A stretch of 64,000 bases of DNA, taken from NCBI GenBank assembly GCA_003210075.1, contig QCNR01000002.1, forward strand, positions 1 through 64,000, in the 5' to 3' direction. The notes under the pieces are model-generated. The model was given only the letters and a program-made list of their open reading frames with translations, was not told where the DNA came from and did no database searches. A program made the translations under genes and the position numbers. Shown in pieces: positions 9,623-17,740 of the stretch (position 1 is its first letter; every line of letters starts with the position of its first letter). This stretch comes from Pelagibacteraceae bacterium AG-426-G09 (GTDB lineage Bacteria; Pseudomonadota; Alphaproteobacteria; Pelagibacterales; Pelagibacteraceae).

Positions 9623-11776
9623 TTAATCAATGCCTAAGTGTTTTTTTCTTTGTCCTACCCAAGTTCTAATCAAGTTATCAAATATCAAACCTATAAAAGC
9701 TACACAAATACCTAGGGTTAATCCTATTCCAGCTCCGTTTTTATCCGAAAGCGCTTTTAGAATATATTGTCCTAAATCCTCTGTTCCTATAAATGCTCCA
9801 ATTATCACCATAAACAATGCAAAAACTATAGTTTGATTAAGACCAAGCATCATATGTGGAAATGCTAATGGAAATTCTATTTTTGTTAACCTTTGGAATT
9901 TATTTACTCCTGACATTGTTGCCGCATCGTGTAGACCTGCTGGAACACTTCTTAATCCTTCAATTGTATATCTTGTTGCAGGTATTGTTGCGTAAACTAT
10001 AACAGCTATCAATACAGATGTATCAGTGATTCCAAAAAGCATCATAACTGGTATCAGATAAACAAAAGATGGGAATGTTTGGAATATATCGCATACACCA
10101 AGCATAAAAGCAGCTGCACGTTTGCTTTGGAAACATAAAGTTCCAACTGTAAATCCAATTGCACAAGACATAATTACTCCAAAAGTTGCCATGTACGTTG
10201 TAACCAAGGCTCTATCCCACCACGGGCTTAAAGCTATAAATAAAGTTAATCCAAAAACAACTAAAGCGGAACGAATTCCACCAATTAAATATCCCGCTCC
10301 TACAACTAAAACTAAGGTAGCTACTGCCGGCATTCTTAAATATAAAGCTCGCATTGGCTGAAGGACTTCAACAATCAGCCAGGTATTAAATGCTTTTATA
10401 TATACAAAAAAAGTATCAAAAATCCAGTCAACACCTTTATTCCAAAAATCTGCTGTTGATATTCCCTTATTATGTGGAACTTCAAATAAATAATTAAATG
10501 TATCTTTGAATATAAAAGTTCCAACATAAGCAAGTATAATTCCTATAATTACTGATGCGCCAAAAAATAAAGAATTTTTATTTCTTTGGTAGAATGTAAG
10601 ATTTCCAAAATAATCTGTTTGTTTATTCGCCCAAGCTAAAGACATTTTATCTAAAAGAATTGCAATTAAACTAATACATAGTCCTGCCTCTAAAGCTAAT
10701 CCAATATTTAATTGGTTTAAAGCTAATAATAAATTAAATCCTAAACCTTTTGCACCTATAAAGGCCGAAATAACAGCCATAGAAAAACAAACCATGATTA
10801 CTTGGTTCACCCCTATTAGGATATCTCTTCGTGCAGTTGGAATTAAAACTTTTGTCATCAATTGCCAATTATTACATCCGCTCATTCTCCCTGCTTCGAT
10901 TACTTCTGGAGGTACTGCTCTTAGACCCAATAAAGTTAAAAGTATCATTGGGGGAACAGCAACAATCATAGTTATAATTACAGCGGCATGATCTCCTACT
11001 CCAAAAAGAACAAGTGCTGGGACTAATACTGCATATTGTGGCATTGTTTGCATAACTAGAAGTATGGGATATAACGCTTTTTCAACACGTTTACTTTTAT
11101 ATGCTGCTACACCTAATCCTAAACCAAATATAAATGACAATGGTGCTGCTACTAATATAAATGATAGCGTTTGCATAGATGGCTTCCACTGACCAAATAT
11201 AGAAATATAAACCATTACTAAACCAGCAAATATAGCTAAACCCTTGCCACTTAATTTATATGCAAGTATAGCGAAACCAGCGGCAACAATTGTCCAAGGT
11301 AGACCTGGTAACTCTGCCCAAGGATTTTTATCAATCCAATCCCAGCTAGTAAACGCTACAATTGTTTCAAGTCCACCTAATAAAGTTTCTCTAATTAAAA
11401 ATATTAAAAATGTCATAAATGAAGTTAAGGTTCTTGATATTTCTAATACTAGTGGTCTAGTTTTATATTCTTGTGTATCTTCATTCCAAAATTCCATTGG
11501 CATCCACTCATTCATTAAAAAAAATAATGAATCATTGATCCAAATAGGTAGCCATCCAAGAAGTGGTGGTAGTCTCCAAAATACATCAAAAGCGTAATAC
11601 CTTACTTCTTTACCTAAAAAAACATATGTACTTTGATTTGGGTCTTTTACAAATTCTGCTTGTCCTCTTATAAATTTGTATGTTTCAGGAACATCGATAG
11701 AAAAACATAAAGCAAAAAATATGATTAATAAAAATAACCATTGAAATAATTTCGGATATTTTTTTAAGTAATCCAT
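9623..11776 (-). CDS. Glycine betaine/TMAO-type ABC transporter, fused double permease
   Basis: This is the membrane component of a ProW/OpuAB/TmoW-type importer. The 717 residues contain two copies of the permease domain fused in one chain; single permeases of this family are about 280-350 residues. Each half carries its ATPase-coupling EAA loop, at residues about 291-312 and 612-636. Many hydrophobic segments cover the rest. It overlaps nothing but is only 3 bases from the ATPase gene, and the binding protein is encoded upstream on the same strand. The location beside tmm and tdm suggests TMAO as a substrate; glycine betaine or other quaternary amines cannot be excluded by sequence. Confidence 0.9.
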   Translation of the reverse strand: MDYLKKYPKLFQWLFLLIIFFALCFSIDVPETYKFIRGQAEFVKDPNQSTYVFLGKEVRYYAFDVFWRLPPLLGWLPIWINDSLFFLMNEWMPMEFWNEDTQEYKTRPLVLEISRTLTSFMTFLIFLIRETLLGGLETIVAFTSWDWIDKNPWAELPGLPWTIVAAGFAILAYKLSGKGLAIFAGLVMVYISIFGQWKPSMQTLSFILVAAPLSFIFGLGLGVAAYKSKRVEKALYPILLVMQTMPQYAVLVPALVLFGVGDHAAVIITMIVAVPPMILLTLLGLRAVPPEVIEAGRMSGCNNWQLMTKVLIPTARRDILIGVNQVIMVCFSMAVISAFIGAKGLGFNLLLALNQLNIGLALEAGLCISLIAILLDKMSLAWANKQTDYFGNLTFYQRNKNSLFFGASVIIGIILAYVGTFIFKDTFNYLFEVPHNKGISTADFWNKGVDWIFDTFFVYIKAFNTWLIVEVLQPMRALYLRMPAVATLVLVVGAGYLIGGIRSALVVFGLTLFIALSPWWDRALVTTYMATFGVIMSCAIGFTVGTLCFQSKRAAAFMLGVCDIFQTFPSFVYLIPVMMLFGITDTSVLIAVIVYATIPATRYTIEGLRSVPAGLHDAATMSGVNKFQRLTKIEFPLAFPHMMLGLNQTIVFALFMVIIGAFIGTEDLGQYILKALSDKNGAGIGLTLGICVAFIGLIFDNLIRTWVGQRKKHLGID

Positions 11777-11779
11777 ATT

Positions 11780-12811
11780 TTAATTACTATTTTTTCTTCC
11801 TCCAAAAACTGTGTTAATTATTTTTGTAGGATTGATAGAACCGATTACTTTATTGTTTTCATCTGTAACGGCCACTGATTTTTCTTGAGAAAGAATTTTT
11901 TCAGCCACATTTTCTATGACTTCATATTTTGAAACCTTTAAATCACCTACATCCTCTGTAATTGATGTATCCATTACATCTTCTATTAATAAAACTTTTT
12001 CTCTTGGCACTTCTTCAGTGAATTTTCTCACATATTCAGTCGCAGGATTTAAAACAATTTTTGCAGGAGTGTCTAATTGCTCAATTATACCATCTTTCAT
12101 AATTGCAATACGGTCAGCAAGTTTTAAAGCTTCATCAAAATCATGCGTAATAAACATAATTGTTTTTTGTAATTTTTCCTGAAGTCTTAAAAACTCATCT
12201 TGCATTTCTTTACGAATTAAAGGGTCTAATGCAGAAAAAGGTTCATCTAAAAACCATATATCAGGTTCCACTGCTAAGGATCTTGCTATTCCTACCCTTT
12301 GCTGTTGACCACCTGAAAGTTCTCTTGGAAAATAATTTTCTCTTCCATCAAGGCCAACTAATTTAACCATATCCATTGCTTTGCTAATACTATCTTCAGT
12401 TTTAATTCCCTTAATTTGAAGTGGAAAAGCAATATTTTCAACTACTGTTTTATGAGGTAGCAAAGCAAAACTTTGAAAAACCATTCCCATTTTATTTCTT
12501 CTAAGGTCTATAAGTTCTTTATTATTTAATTTTAGAAGATCCTGACCTTCTATAAAAATTTTTCCACCTGTTGCATCTGTCAATCTGGATATACATCTTA
12601 ACAATGTTGATTTGCCTGAACCTGATAGGCCCATTACGACCAACATTTCTCCTTTTGAAACTTCAAATGAAGCATTATTGACACCCACAATGCATCCATT
12701 ATCTTGGAAAGTTTTAGCATCAACATTACCATTTGATTCTTGAAGCATTTTTTCTGCATTTGCTCCGAAAATTTTATAAACATTTTCACATTTAATAACT
12801 GGTTCTGACAT
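11780..12811 (-). CDS. Glycine betaine/TMAO-type ABC transporter ATPase
   Basis: This is the ProV/OpuAA/TmoV-type ATPase that drives the adjacent permease. Walker A GLSGSGKST is at 61-69, the ABC signature LSGGQQQR at 165-172 and Walker B IWFLDEP at 185-191. A C-terminal extension of about 80 residues resembles a CBS region, which senses ionic strength or nucleotides in betaine transporters, but it is short and probably a single repeat. The N-terminus has an inserted segment before the nucleotide-binding fold (about residues 15-40), as is usual in the ProV subfamily. The gene lies between a small membrane-protein gene and the permease. Confidence 0.92.
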   Translation of the reverse strand: MSEPVIKCENVYKIFGANAEKMLQESNGNVDAKTFQDNGCIVGVNNASFEVSKGEMLVVMGLSGSGKSTLLRCISRLTDATGGKIFIEGQDLLKLNNKELIDLRRNKMGMVFQSFALLPHKTVVENIAFPLQIKGIKTEDSISKAMDMVKLVGLDGRENYFPRELSGGQQQRVGIARSLAVEPDIWFLDEPFSALDPLIRKEMQDEFLRLQEKLQKTIMFITHDFDEALKLADRIAIMKDGIIEQLDTPAKIVLNPATEYVRKFTEEVPREKVLLIEDVMDTSITEDVGDLKVSKYEVIENVAEKILSQEKSVAVTDENNKVIGSINPTKIINTVFGGRKNSN

Positions 12812-12874
12812 AAATTATTAATTAAATTATATGAAATTAATATAAAATTAAATCTATTTAATTAGTATTTCCCC

Positions 12875-13426
12875 CTAAAAGTTTTTTATAAAATATACCC
12901 TTGTATCAATTCCAGTACTTAAAAAGCTTAATGCTTCTCCACTAACAGTAATCGACTCGTTTACTCCTACATTATCTCCGCTTACGGTAAAGCCAGCAAA
13001 ACATTTATTTTCTTCTTTATCCCATTTTACAAATGTATCGTCTATTTTATTTCCATTTATTGTATAAATTTCATGCGCTCTATAATTTAAAAAATTTGCA
13101 CCCATAATCGCACGTTGTGGTATAAGTTTTGTTGCCTTGCAAACCTGCTCGTAAATATCATCTGTTAATTTGTAGTGATCTGTGCCATCAAAAGTTACTA
13201 ATATCCCTGATGGAAGTTTTGATATTAATTCACTAAGTTTTTTTTCTTGTGCAATTCTCTCTTCCTCTATTTTCATTTTTTCGACTAATTCATCACCTTC
13301 CCCAAACATGACATTTAAAATAAAAAAAAATGAAATTACTATAATTGTTACTATGACTAAGCCTGCGAACTGTCTGATAGATTCTGGTAATTCTTTAATT
13401 CTATTTTGATAATTTTCTTTTAACAT
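12875..13426 (-). CDS. Unknown single-pass membrane protein in the transporter operon
   Basis: I do not recognise a family. The best start is the ATG at 13426, which overlaps the stop of the MORN-repeat gene in TAATG; an in-frame TTG at 13453 would add nine residues but is less likely. The 183-residue product has one transmembrane segment at about 20-41, a charged helical stretch that may form a coiled coil (about 46-65), and a folded C-terminal region of about 115 residues with two cysteines, probably in the periplasm. It lies between the binding protein and the ATPase of a betaine/TMAO importer, which suggests a link to uptake or the envelope, but there is no direct evidence. Confidence 0.7.
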   Translation of the reverse strand: MLKENYQNRIKELPESIRQFAGLVIVTIIVISFFFILNVMFGEGDELVEKMKIEEERIAQEKKLSELISKLPSGILVTFDGTDHYKLTDDIYEQVCKATKLIPQRAIMGANFLNYRAHEIYTINGNKIDDTFVKWDKEENKCFAGFTVSGDNVGVNESITVSGEALSFLSTGIDTRVYFIKNF

Positions 13427-13803
13427 TATTCTTGTAGCTTTCCATTTTGCCAAATTCCAGATTTTTGCGATCCATCAGACCAAGTAAAGGTTCCCTTGCC
13501 ATTCATAAAACCATTAGCCCATTCTCCTTCATATGTTGATCCATCTGGAAAAGTTAGTACACCTATGCCACTCCATTCACTGTTCTTGAATTCGCCTTTA
13601 TAAATATATCCGTTAGGCCAAGTCTCAACTCCTTGACCATTTTTTTTTGTACCTACCCACTCACCTTCATAAGTTGTTTTATCTGTATAAACCCATTTAC
13701 CATAACCATTTTCACAATTTCCCTCCTTGCACCCAGTACTACGTGCTAATGCAACAGATGAGATGATTAAACTTAAAATAATGCTTATAAGAATTTTTTT
13801 CAT
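13426..13803 (-). CDS. Secreted MORN-repeat protein
   Basis: This 125-residue protein has a signal peptide (about residues 1-20, ending VALA-R) followed by three to four MORN repeats, recognisable from YEGEW, YKGEF and YEGEW units each followed by a GxGxxTxxDG stretch. MORN repeats form beta-hairpin sheets that often bind lipid or protein surfaces. Two cysteines just after the signal peptide could form a disulfide. The role here is unknown. It is co-directional with the importer and translationally coupled to the next membrane protein, downstream of the intrinsic terminator that follows the binding-protein gene. Confidence 0.82.
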   Translation of the reverse strand: MKKILISIILSLIISSVALARSTGCKEGNCENGYGKWVYTDKTTYEGEWVGTKKNGQGVETWPNGYIYKGEFKNSEWSGIGVLTFPDGSTYEGEWANGFMNGKGTFTWSDGSQKSGIWQNGKLQE

Positions 13804-13827
13804 TTTATTATTTTACACATTATTGAT

Positions 13828-13865
13828 AAAAAAAAAATCCCCCCCAACATGGTCGGGGGAGATTT
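13828..13865 (-). terminator. Intrinsic terminator/attenuator after the binding-protein gene
   Basis: On the minus strand a C-rich/G-rich stem (AATC-x-CCCCC paired with GGGGG-x-GATT) is followed by a run of nine or more T residues. It lies between the binding-protein stop and the MORN gene of the same strand. It probably makes most transcripts end after the binding protein, with partial read-through into the membrane components. Confidence 0.85.
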
Positions 13866-13886
13866 CTAAAATTTATTAGCTAAACC

Positions 13887-14834
13887 TTATTTAGTAAAAG
13901 CTTGCCAAACTTTCTTGTTATCTTTCAGCCATTTTTTAGCTGCATCTTCGTGAGTCATTTTGTCAACATCAACTAAAGCTGCCATTGCACCAATTTGACT
14001 TGTTGAAAACGAAAGTTTTTTGAACATTGCTGCCGCTTTTGGATGAGTTTTAGGAAAATCAGCATTTACTGCTTTTTTCAAATAACCATCTGGCGAACCA
14101 CATTTTCCATCTCCACCATCTTCTGGTCTACAACCAGCTGTGTACGGAGGAAAGTCGATAAATGTAAAACCAGCACCATCTGTAAAGTTAGGTGTCCAGT
14201 TAAAGATGATTGTTCCTCTTCCTTCTTTTTCAGCCGCTGCTAATTCCGCCCAAAGTGCATCCGCACTTCCAGCAAACTTAACCCACCAAAGATCTCCTAA
14301 ACCTAAAGCATCAACTCTTTGTGGAATTAAATCACCGTGCCAAGTTTGTGGACCTTCCAACATTCTTCCTTTTCCATCTGGAGAGTCAGGTGTTGTAAAG
14401 TTTTTTGCACAGTCAGGATTTTTTAAAGCAGTCCAGTCTGGTAGACCTGGGCATAATCCTTTTTCAGCAACCCAATTAGGATATCCCATATCCTCTAGTG
14501 TTCTTGCCTCATGGTCTCCCCAGTCAAGTAATCCACCTTTATCAAGAGCTGTTGTGAATGATTTACCAAAAGCAGATTCCCATACCTCGTGAGATATAGT
14601 TACGTCACCAATTCTAATTGACTCGTATACTGCTTGTGAGTCAGCATTTACGTATTTTACGTTGTTACCCATGCTTTCCATAATTCCACCAATAACGTAA
14701 GCCATTACAATTTGACTTGACCAGTTATGAGTTGGGATAACGATGGGCTTTTTACTATCTGCCGAGTTAGCAATTCCAGCAAAAGAAACGGCTGAAATTA
14801 TTACTGCAGATAAAAATGATATTATTTTTCTCAT
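13887..14834 (-). CDS. TMAO/glycine betaine-type ABC transporter substrate-binding protein
   Basis: This is the periplasmic binding protein of the importer, OpuAC/ProX/TmoX family. The start is placed at the ATG at 14834, which has an AAGGAAAGGGG ribosome-binding region and a clean 25-residue signal peptide; an upstream ATG at 14894 would give a non-signal N-terminus. The mature protein is rich in tryptophans (38, 85, 134, 165, 213 and others), the usual cage residues for trimethylammonium groups. Four or more cysteines in the second lobe may form disulfides. It is divergent from tdm, which supports TMAO as ligand. Glycine betaine, choline or DMSP are possible alternatives, since SAR11 proteins of this family can be multifunctional. 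Confidence 0.88.
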   Translation of the reverse strand: MRKIISFLSAVIISAVSFAGIANSADSKKPIVIPTHNWSSQIVMAYVIGGIMESMGNNVKYVNADSQAVYESIRIGDVTISHEVWESAFGKSFTTALDKGGLLDWGDHEARTLEDMGYPNWVAEKGLCPGLPDWTALKNPDCAKNFTTPDSPDGKGRMLEGPQTWHGDLIPQRVDALGLGDLWWVKFAGSADALWAELAAAEKEGRGTIIFNWTPNFTDGAGFTFIDFPPYTAGCRPEDGGDGKCGSPDGYLKKAVNADFPKTHPKAAAMFKKLSFSTSQIGAMAALVDVDKMTHEDAAKKWLKDNKKVWQAFTK

Positions 14835-14957
14835 TTTTCCCCTTTCCTTAATATTAAGTAATTTAATTAAAGGGGTTATTAATAAAAAGATCAATCAATA
14901 TTTTTATATATAAAAATTATAAATAGTTTTATATTATTATTTAAATATAAGCGTTTA
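14835..14957. promoter_or_regulatory. Divergent promoter region between the binding-protein gene and tdm
   Basis: These 123 bases hold the promoters for TMAO uptake (left) and TMAO demethylation (right). A perfect 18-bp palindrome, ATTTTTATATATAAAAAT, occupies 14900-14917. It could be an operator shared by both genes, but it is pure A+T in an A+T-rich spacer. No strong Shine-Dalgarno precedes the tdm ATG. Confidence 0.45.
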
Positions 14958-17294
14958 ATGAAAACAAGTTACGATATTAAAGAACCGGGTTTAAATGTAT
15001 TACCACCTGGAGTTGAGCGTCATGTAATTAATGGTGGAGGACTAACCGGCTTACAAATTTTTCCTGATGATGAAATTGAAATTATTAATGATGAAGGAAA
15101 TCAAGTTTGTGAAATTGTTGTATTTGATAAACATGGAAAATCTGATCTTGGAATATTAAATCTTAAAGAAAATTCAAAAAATTCAGAAATAAAAAAAATC
15201 TTAACTAGCAAAGATGAAAGTTCTTTAATTGCAAACCATCAACTTAAAAAAAGAAATTTAGATATTACTAAGTCAAAATCTTCATTAATTTTTAGTAAGG
15301 ACTCAATTTCAGGCGATAAAATAAATTTTAAATCAAAAGACAAGTGTTACGTTATTTTTGCCGCTCCAGGAGAAGATATGTTGGTACACGAACAAAATCC
15401 TGTAACAGATTTAACAATATTTATTAAAAGAGCAAATGTAATAAATGATAAAGAATTATCTGTAATTCCAGATCCTGTATACGACCCAAAGCATGAACAG
15501 AATATTGATAGAACTACAGCAATTTCATATGAAGTAAAAGAAGGAGACTATATTCAAGTTATTACACCAACTGGGAGACAATGCTCTGACTTTGTAGCAT
15601 TTGATACTCAAAAATTAGATAAAAAAATAGAAAAAGGATTGGACTGGCAAACTACAAGGACTTTTATGGGTCATACTTTTCCAGGACCAGGTTTATTTTC
15701 GAAATTTTATGATACCGATCACCAGCCGTTAGTTGAAGTAATAAGAGACACTGTTGGAAGACATGACACTTTTAATCTAGCATGTACCTCAAAATATTAT
15801 GAAGATGCGGGTTATTTTGGACATGCAAATTGCTCAGATAATTTAAGTAATGCAATGGAGCAATACGGAGTTCAAAGAAAAAAAGGTTGGCATGCAATAA
15901 ACTTATTTTTTAATACTTCAGCAGGCGGATTAAACTCGGTGCTATCTGATGAATCTTTTGCAAGACCTGGAGATTATGTTTTATTTAAAGCTTTGAAAGA
16001 TATAACTGTTGGTACTTCAGCATGTCCAAGTGATATTGATGCATGTAATTCATGGAATCCTACAGATATTTTTGTTAGAACTTATGACGGAAAAAAAGAA
16101 TTTAAAAAATCTTTTGCATTTAGAATGAAAACAGATTCAGAAAAAAAACTTACCAAACATTCTGGCTTCTATGACAGAACATCAAAACTAACTAGAAACT
16201 TTGTAGATGCTAGAGGTTTCTGGTTACCAAACGACTATACAAAAAGTGGACTGGTAAATGAATATAATGCTTGTAGGGAAAAAGCAGTTTTAATTGATCT
16301 CTCGGCATTAAGAAAATTTGAAATTTTAGGTCCTGATGCTGAGGAGCTAATGAACCACACTCTAACAAGGAATATAAAAAAACTTTCTATAGGACAAGTT
16401 GTTTACTCTGCAATGTGTTATGAAAATGGAATGATGTTTGATGATGGAACTTTATTAAAACTCAGTGATACTGGATACAGATGGATTTGTGGCGATGAGT
16501 ATGGTGGAGAATGGCTTAAAGAGGTTGCAATGAAAAAAAACTATAAAGTAATAGTTAAAAATTCCACAGATCAAATAAGCAATGTTTCAATTCAAGGTCC
16601 TAAAAGCAGAAAAATATTAAATAAAATTATATTTACTCCACCAACACAGCCAACTATAGATGAACTACAATGGTTTAGATTTACTATATGCAGAATGGAT
16701 GATTTAAATGGAATACCTCTTGTTATATCGAGAACTGGTTATACTGGAGAATTAGGTTATGAAGTATGGTGTCACCCTAAAGATGCACCAAAAGTATGGG
16801 ACAAATTAATGGATGCAGGAAAAGATGATGGATTGATACCTGCTGGATTTGCTGCGTTAGACAAGCTTAGAATAGAAGCAGGCTTAATTTTATTTGGAAA
16901 TGAATTTGACGGCCAGCAAGACCCTTTTGAAGCCGGTATAGGATTTGCCGTTCCATTAAAAACAAAAGAAGACGATTTTATTGGGAAAAAAGTTTTAGTA
17001 GAAAGAAAAACCAACCCACAAAAAAAATTAGTCGGCCTTGAGCTTATCGCAAAAGAGCCCGCTGCACATGGAGATTGTGTTCATGTGGGAAGAGCACAAA
17101 TTGGAATAGTTACAAGCGCATGTTTTTCGACAATCTTAAATAAAAATATTGCTCTATGTAGAATTGATCCTCAATATGCTGAAATAGGAACTGAAGTTGA
17201 AGTAGGTAAAATTGATGGACATCAAAAAAGAATATCAGCAAAAGTTGTTAGATTTCCTTTCTACGATCCTGACAAAACTAAAGTAAGATCTTAA
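14958..17294 (+). CDS. tdm: Trimethylamine-N-oxide demethylase (DUF1989 + GcvT fusion)
   Basis: Tdm converts TMAO to dimethylamine and formaldehyde. The 778-residue protein has an N-terminal DUF1989 half (to about 390) and a C-terminal aminomethyltransferase (GcvT-like) half that binds tetrahydrofolate and can capture the formaldehyde. The three zinc-binding cysteines described for Methylocella Tdm (263, 279, 343, as I recall) have exact counterparts here at 276, 292 and 356, with the same 16 and 64 residue spacings. Asp211 in CSDFVAFD lies at the matching position of the reported iron/substrate aspartate. Neighbours agree: a TMAO-type importer diverges from it, tmm is 8 kb away, and N-methylglutamate genes follow. 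It is followed after 4 bases by a small winged-helix gene. Confidence 0.93.
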   Translation: MKTSYDIKEPGLNVLPPGVERHVINGGGLTGLQIFPDDEIEIINDEGNQVCEIVVFDKHGKSDLGILNLKENSKNSEIKKILTSKDESSLIANHQLKKRNLDITKSKSSLIFSKDSISGDKINFKSKDKCYVIFAAPGEDMLVHEQNPVTDLTIFIKRANVINDKELSVIPDPVYDPKHEQNIDRTTAISYEVKEGDYIQVITPTGRQCSDFVAFDTQKLDKKIEKGLDWQTTRTFMGHTFPGPGLFSKFYDTDHQPLVEVIRDTVGRHDTFNLACTSKYYEDAGYFGHANCSDNLSNAMEQYGVQRKKGWHAINLFFNTSAGGLNSVLSDESFARPGDYVLFKALKDITVGTSACPSDIDACNSWNPTDIFVRTYDGKKEFKKSFAFRMKTDSEKKLTKHSGFYDRTSKLTRNFVDARGFWLPNDYTKSGLVNEYNACREKAVLIDLSALRKFEILGPDAEELMNHTLTRNIKKLSIGQVVYSAMCYENGMMFDDGTLLKLSDTGYRWICGDEYGGEWLKEVAMKKNYKVIVKNSTDQISNVSIQGPKSRKILNKIIFTPPTQPTIDELQWFRFTICRMDDLNGIPLVISRTGYTGELGYEVWCHPKDAPKVWDKLMDAGKDDGLIPAGFAALDKLRIEAGLILFGNEFDGQQDPFEAGIGFAVPLKTKEDDFIGKKVLVERKTNPQKKLVGLELIAKEPAAHGDCVHVGRAQIGIVTSACFSTILNKNIALCRIDPQYAEIGTEVEVGKIDGHQKRISAKVVRFPFYDPDKTKVRS

Positions 17295-17298
17295 ATAA

Positions 17299-17649
17299 AT
17301 GCCTAAATTTAAGAAAGATTTGTTGGAATTTTGGGAAGATCAAATGAGGCTATCTCATACATCAAGCAATTATTTTTTTAGGAAGTCGCCTTCTCATTAT
17401 CACATGATGTTAATTGTTATGCATGCTTATAAATATGATCAAAGCCTGTCTGTTGAAGAGTTAAAGACAAAACTTTTTAAGACATCACGTCCAAAATCCG
17501 CACTAATGATAAAAGAAGCTTGTGATAAAAACTTCTTTCTTTTAGAAAAGAAGGGCAAAGATAATAGAAAAAAGTACGTAATTCCTACCCCTGGGTTTAT
17601 AAATGAGTTTAATGACTACCTTAAGACCCTTAATAACTTAAGCTTTTAA
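17299..17649 (+). CDS. Small winged-helix (MarR-like) putative regulator
   Basis: This 116-residue protein resembles a MarR-type winged-helix regulator: a helical N-terminus, a helix-turn-helix region around residues 55-85 (SVEELKTKLF...SRPKSALMIKEACDKNFF) and a basic wing (KKGKDNRKKYVIPT). It lacks a ligand domain or other fusion. It starts 4 bases after tdm, so it is co-transcribed with it, and it precedes the FAD oxidoreductase gene. Regulators are rare in SAR11 genomes, so this is the prime candidate for controlling the methylated-amine genes. The fold call is from pattern only and no target is shown. Confidence 0.6.
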   Translation: MPKFKKDLLEFWEDQMRLSHTSSNYFFRKSPSHYHMMLIVMHAYKYDQSLSVEELKTKLFKTSRPKSALMIKEACDKNFFLLEKKGKDNRKKYVIPTPGFINEFNDYLKTLNNLSF

Positions 17650-17740
17650 AACAACAATCATTAGTTGAGTATTAACACTTATATAAATTATATATAAAAA
17701 ATAATATATTCTTTCTTAACACAAATAATAATGTTTCAAT

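Noticed and set aside
13427..13453. TTG start for the unknown membrane protein
   Set aside because: The ATG at 13426 gives TAATG coupling with the upstream stop and a sensible N-terminus. The extension lies within the MORN gene.
14140..14592. 150-residue open frame on the plus strand
   Set aside because: It is antisense to the TMAO/betaine-type binding protein and shows no start signal or family resemblance.
14835..14894. Upstream ATG for the substrate-binding protein
   Set aside because: It would put 20 residues before a perfect signal peptide and ignores the strong AAGGAAAGGGG site before the ATG at 14834.
14904..17700. Identical 13-mer TTATATATAAAAA in the tdm spacer (14904-14916) and before the FAD oxidoreductase (17688-17700)
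   Set aside because: In spacers that are about 90% A+T a shared 13-mer of this composition is expected by chance, so it is not evidence for a common operator.
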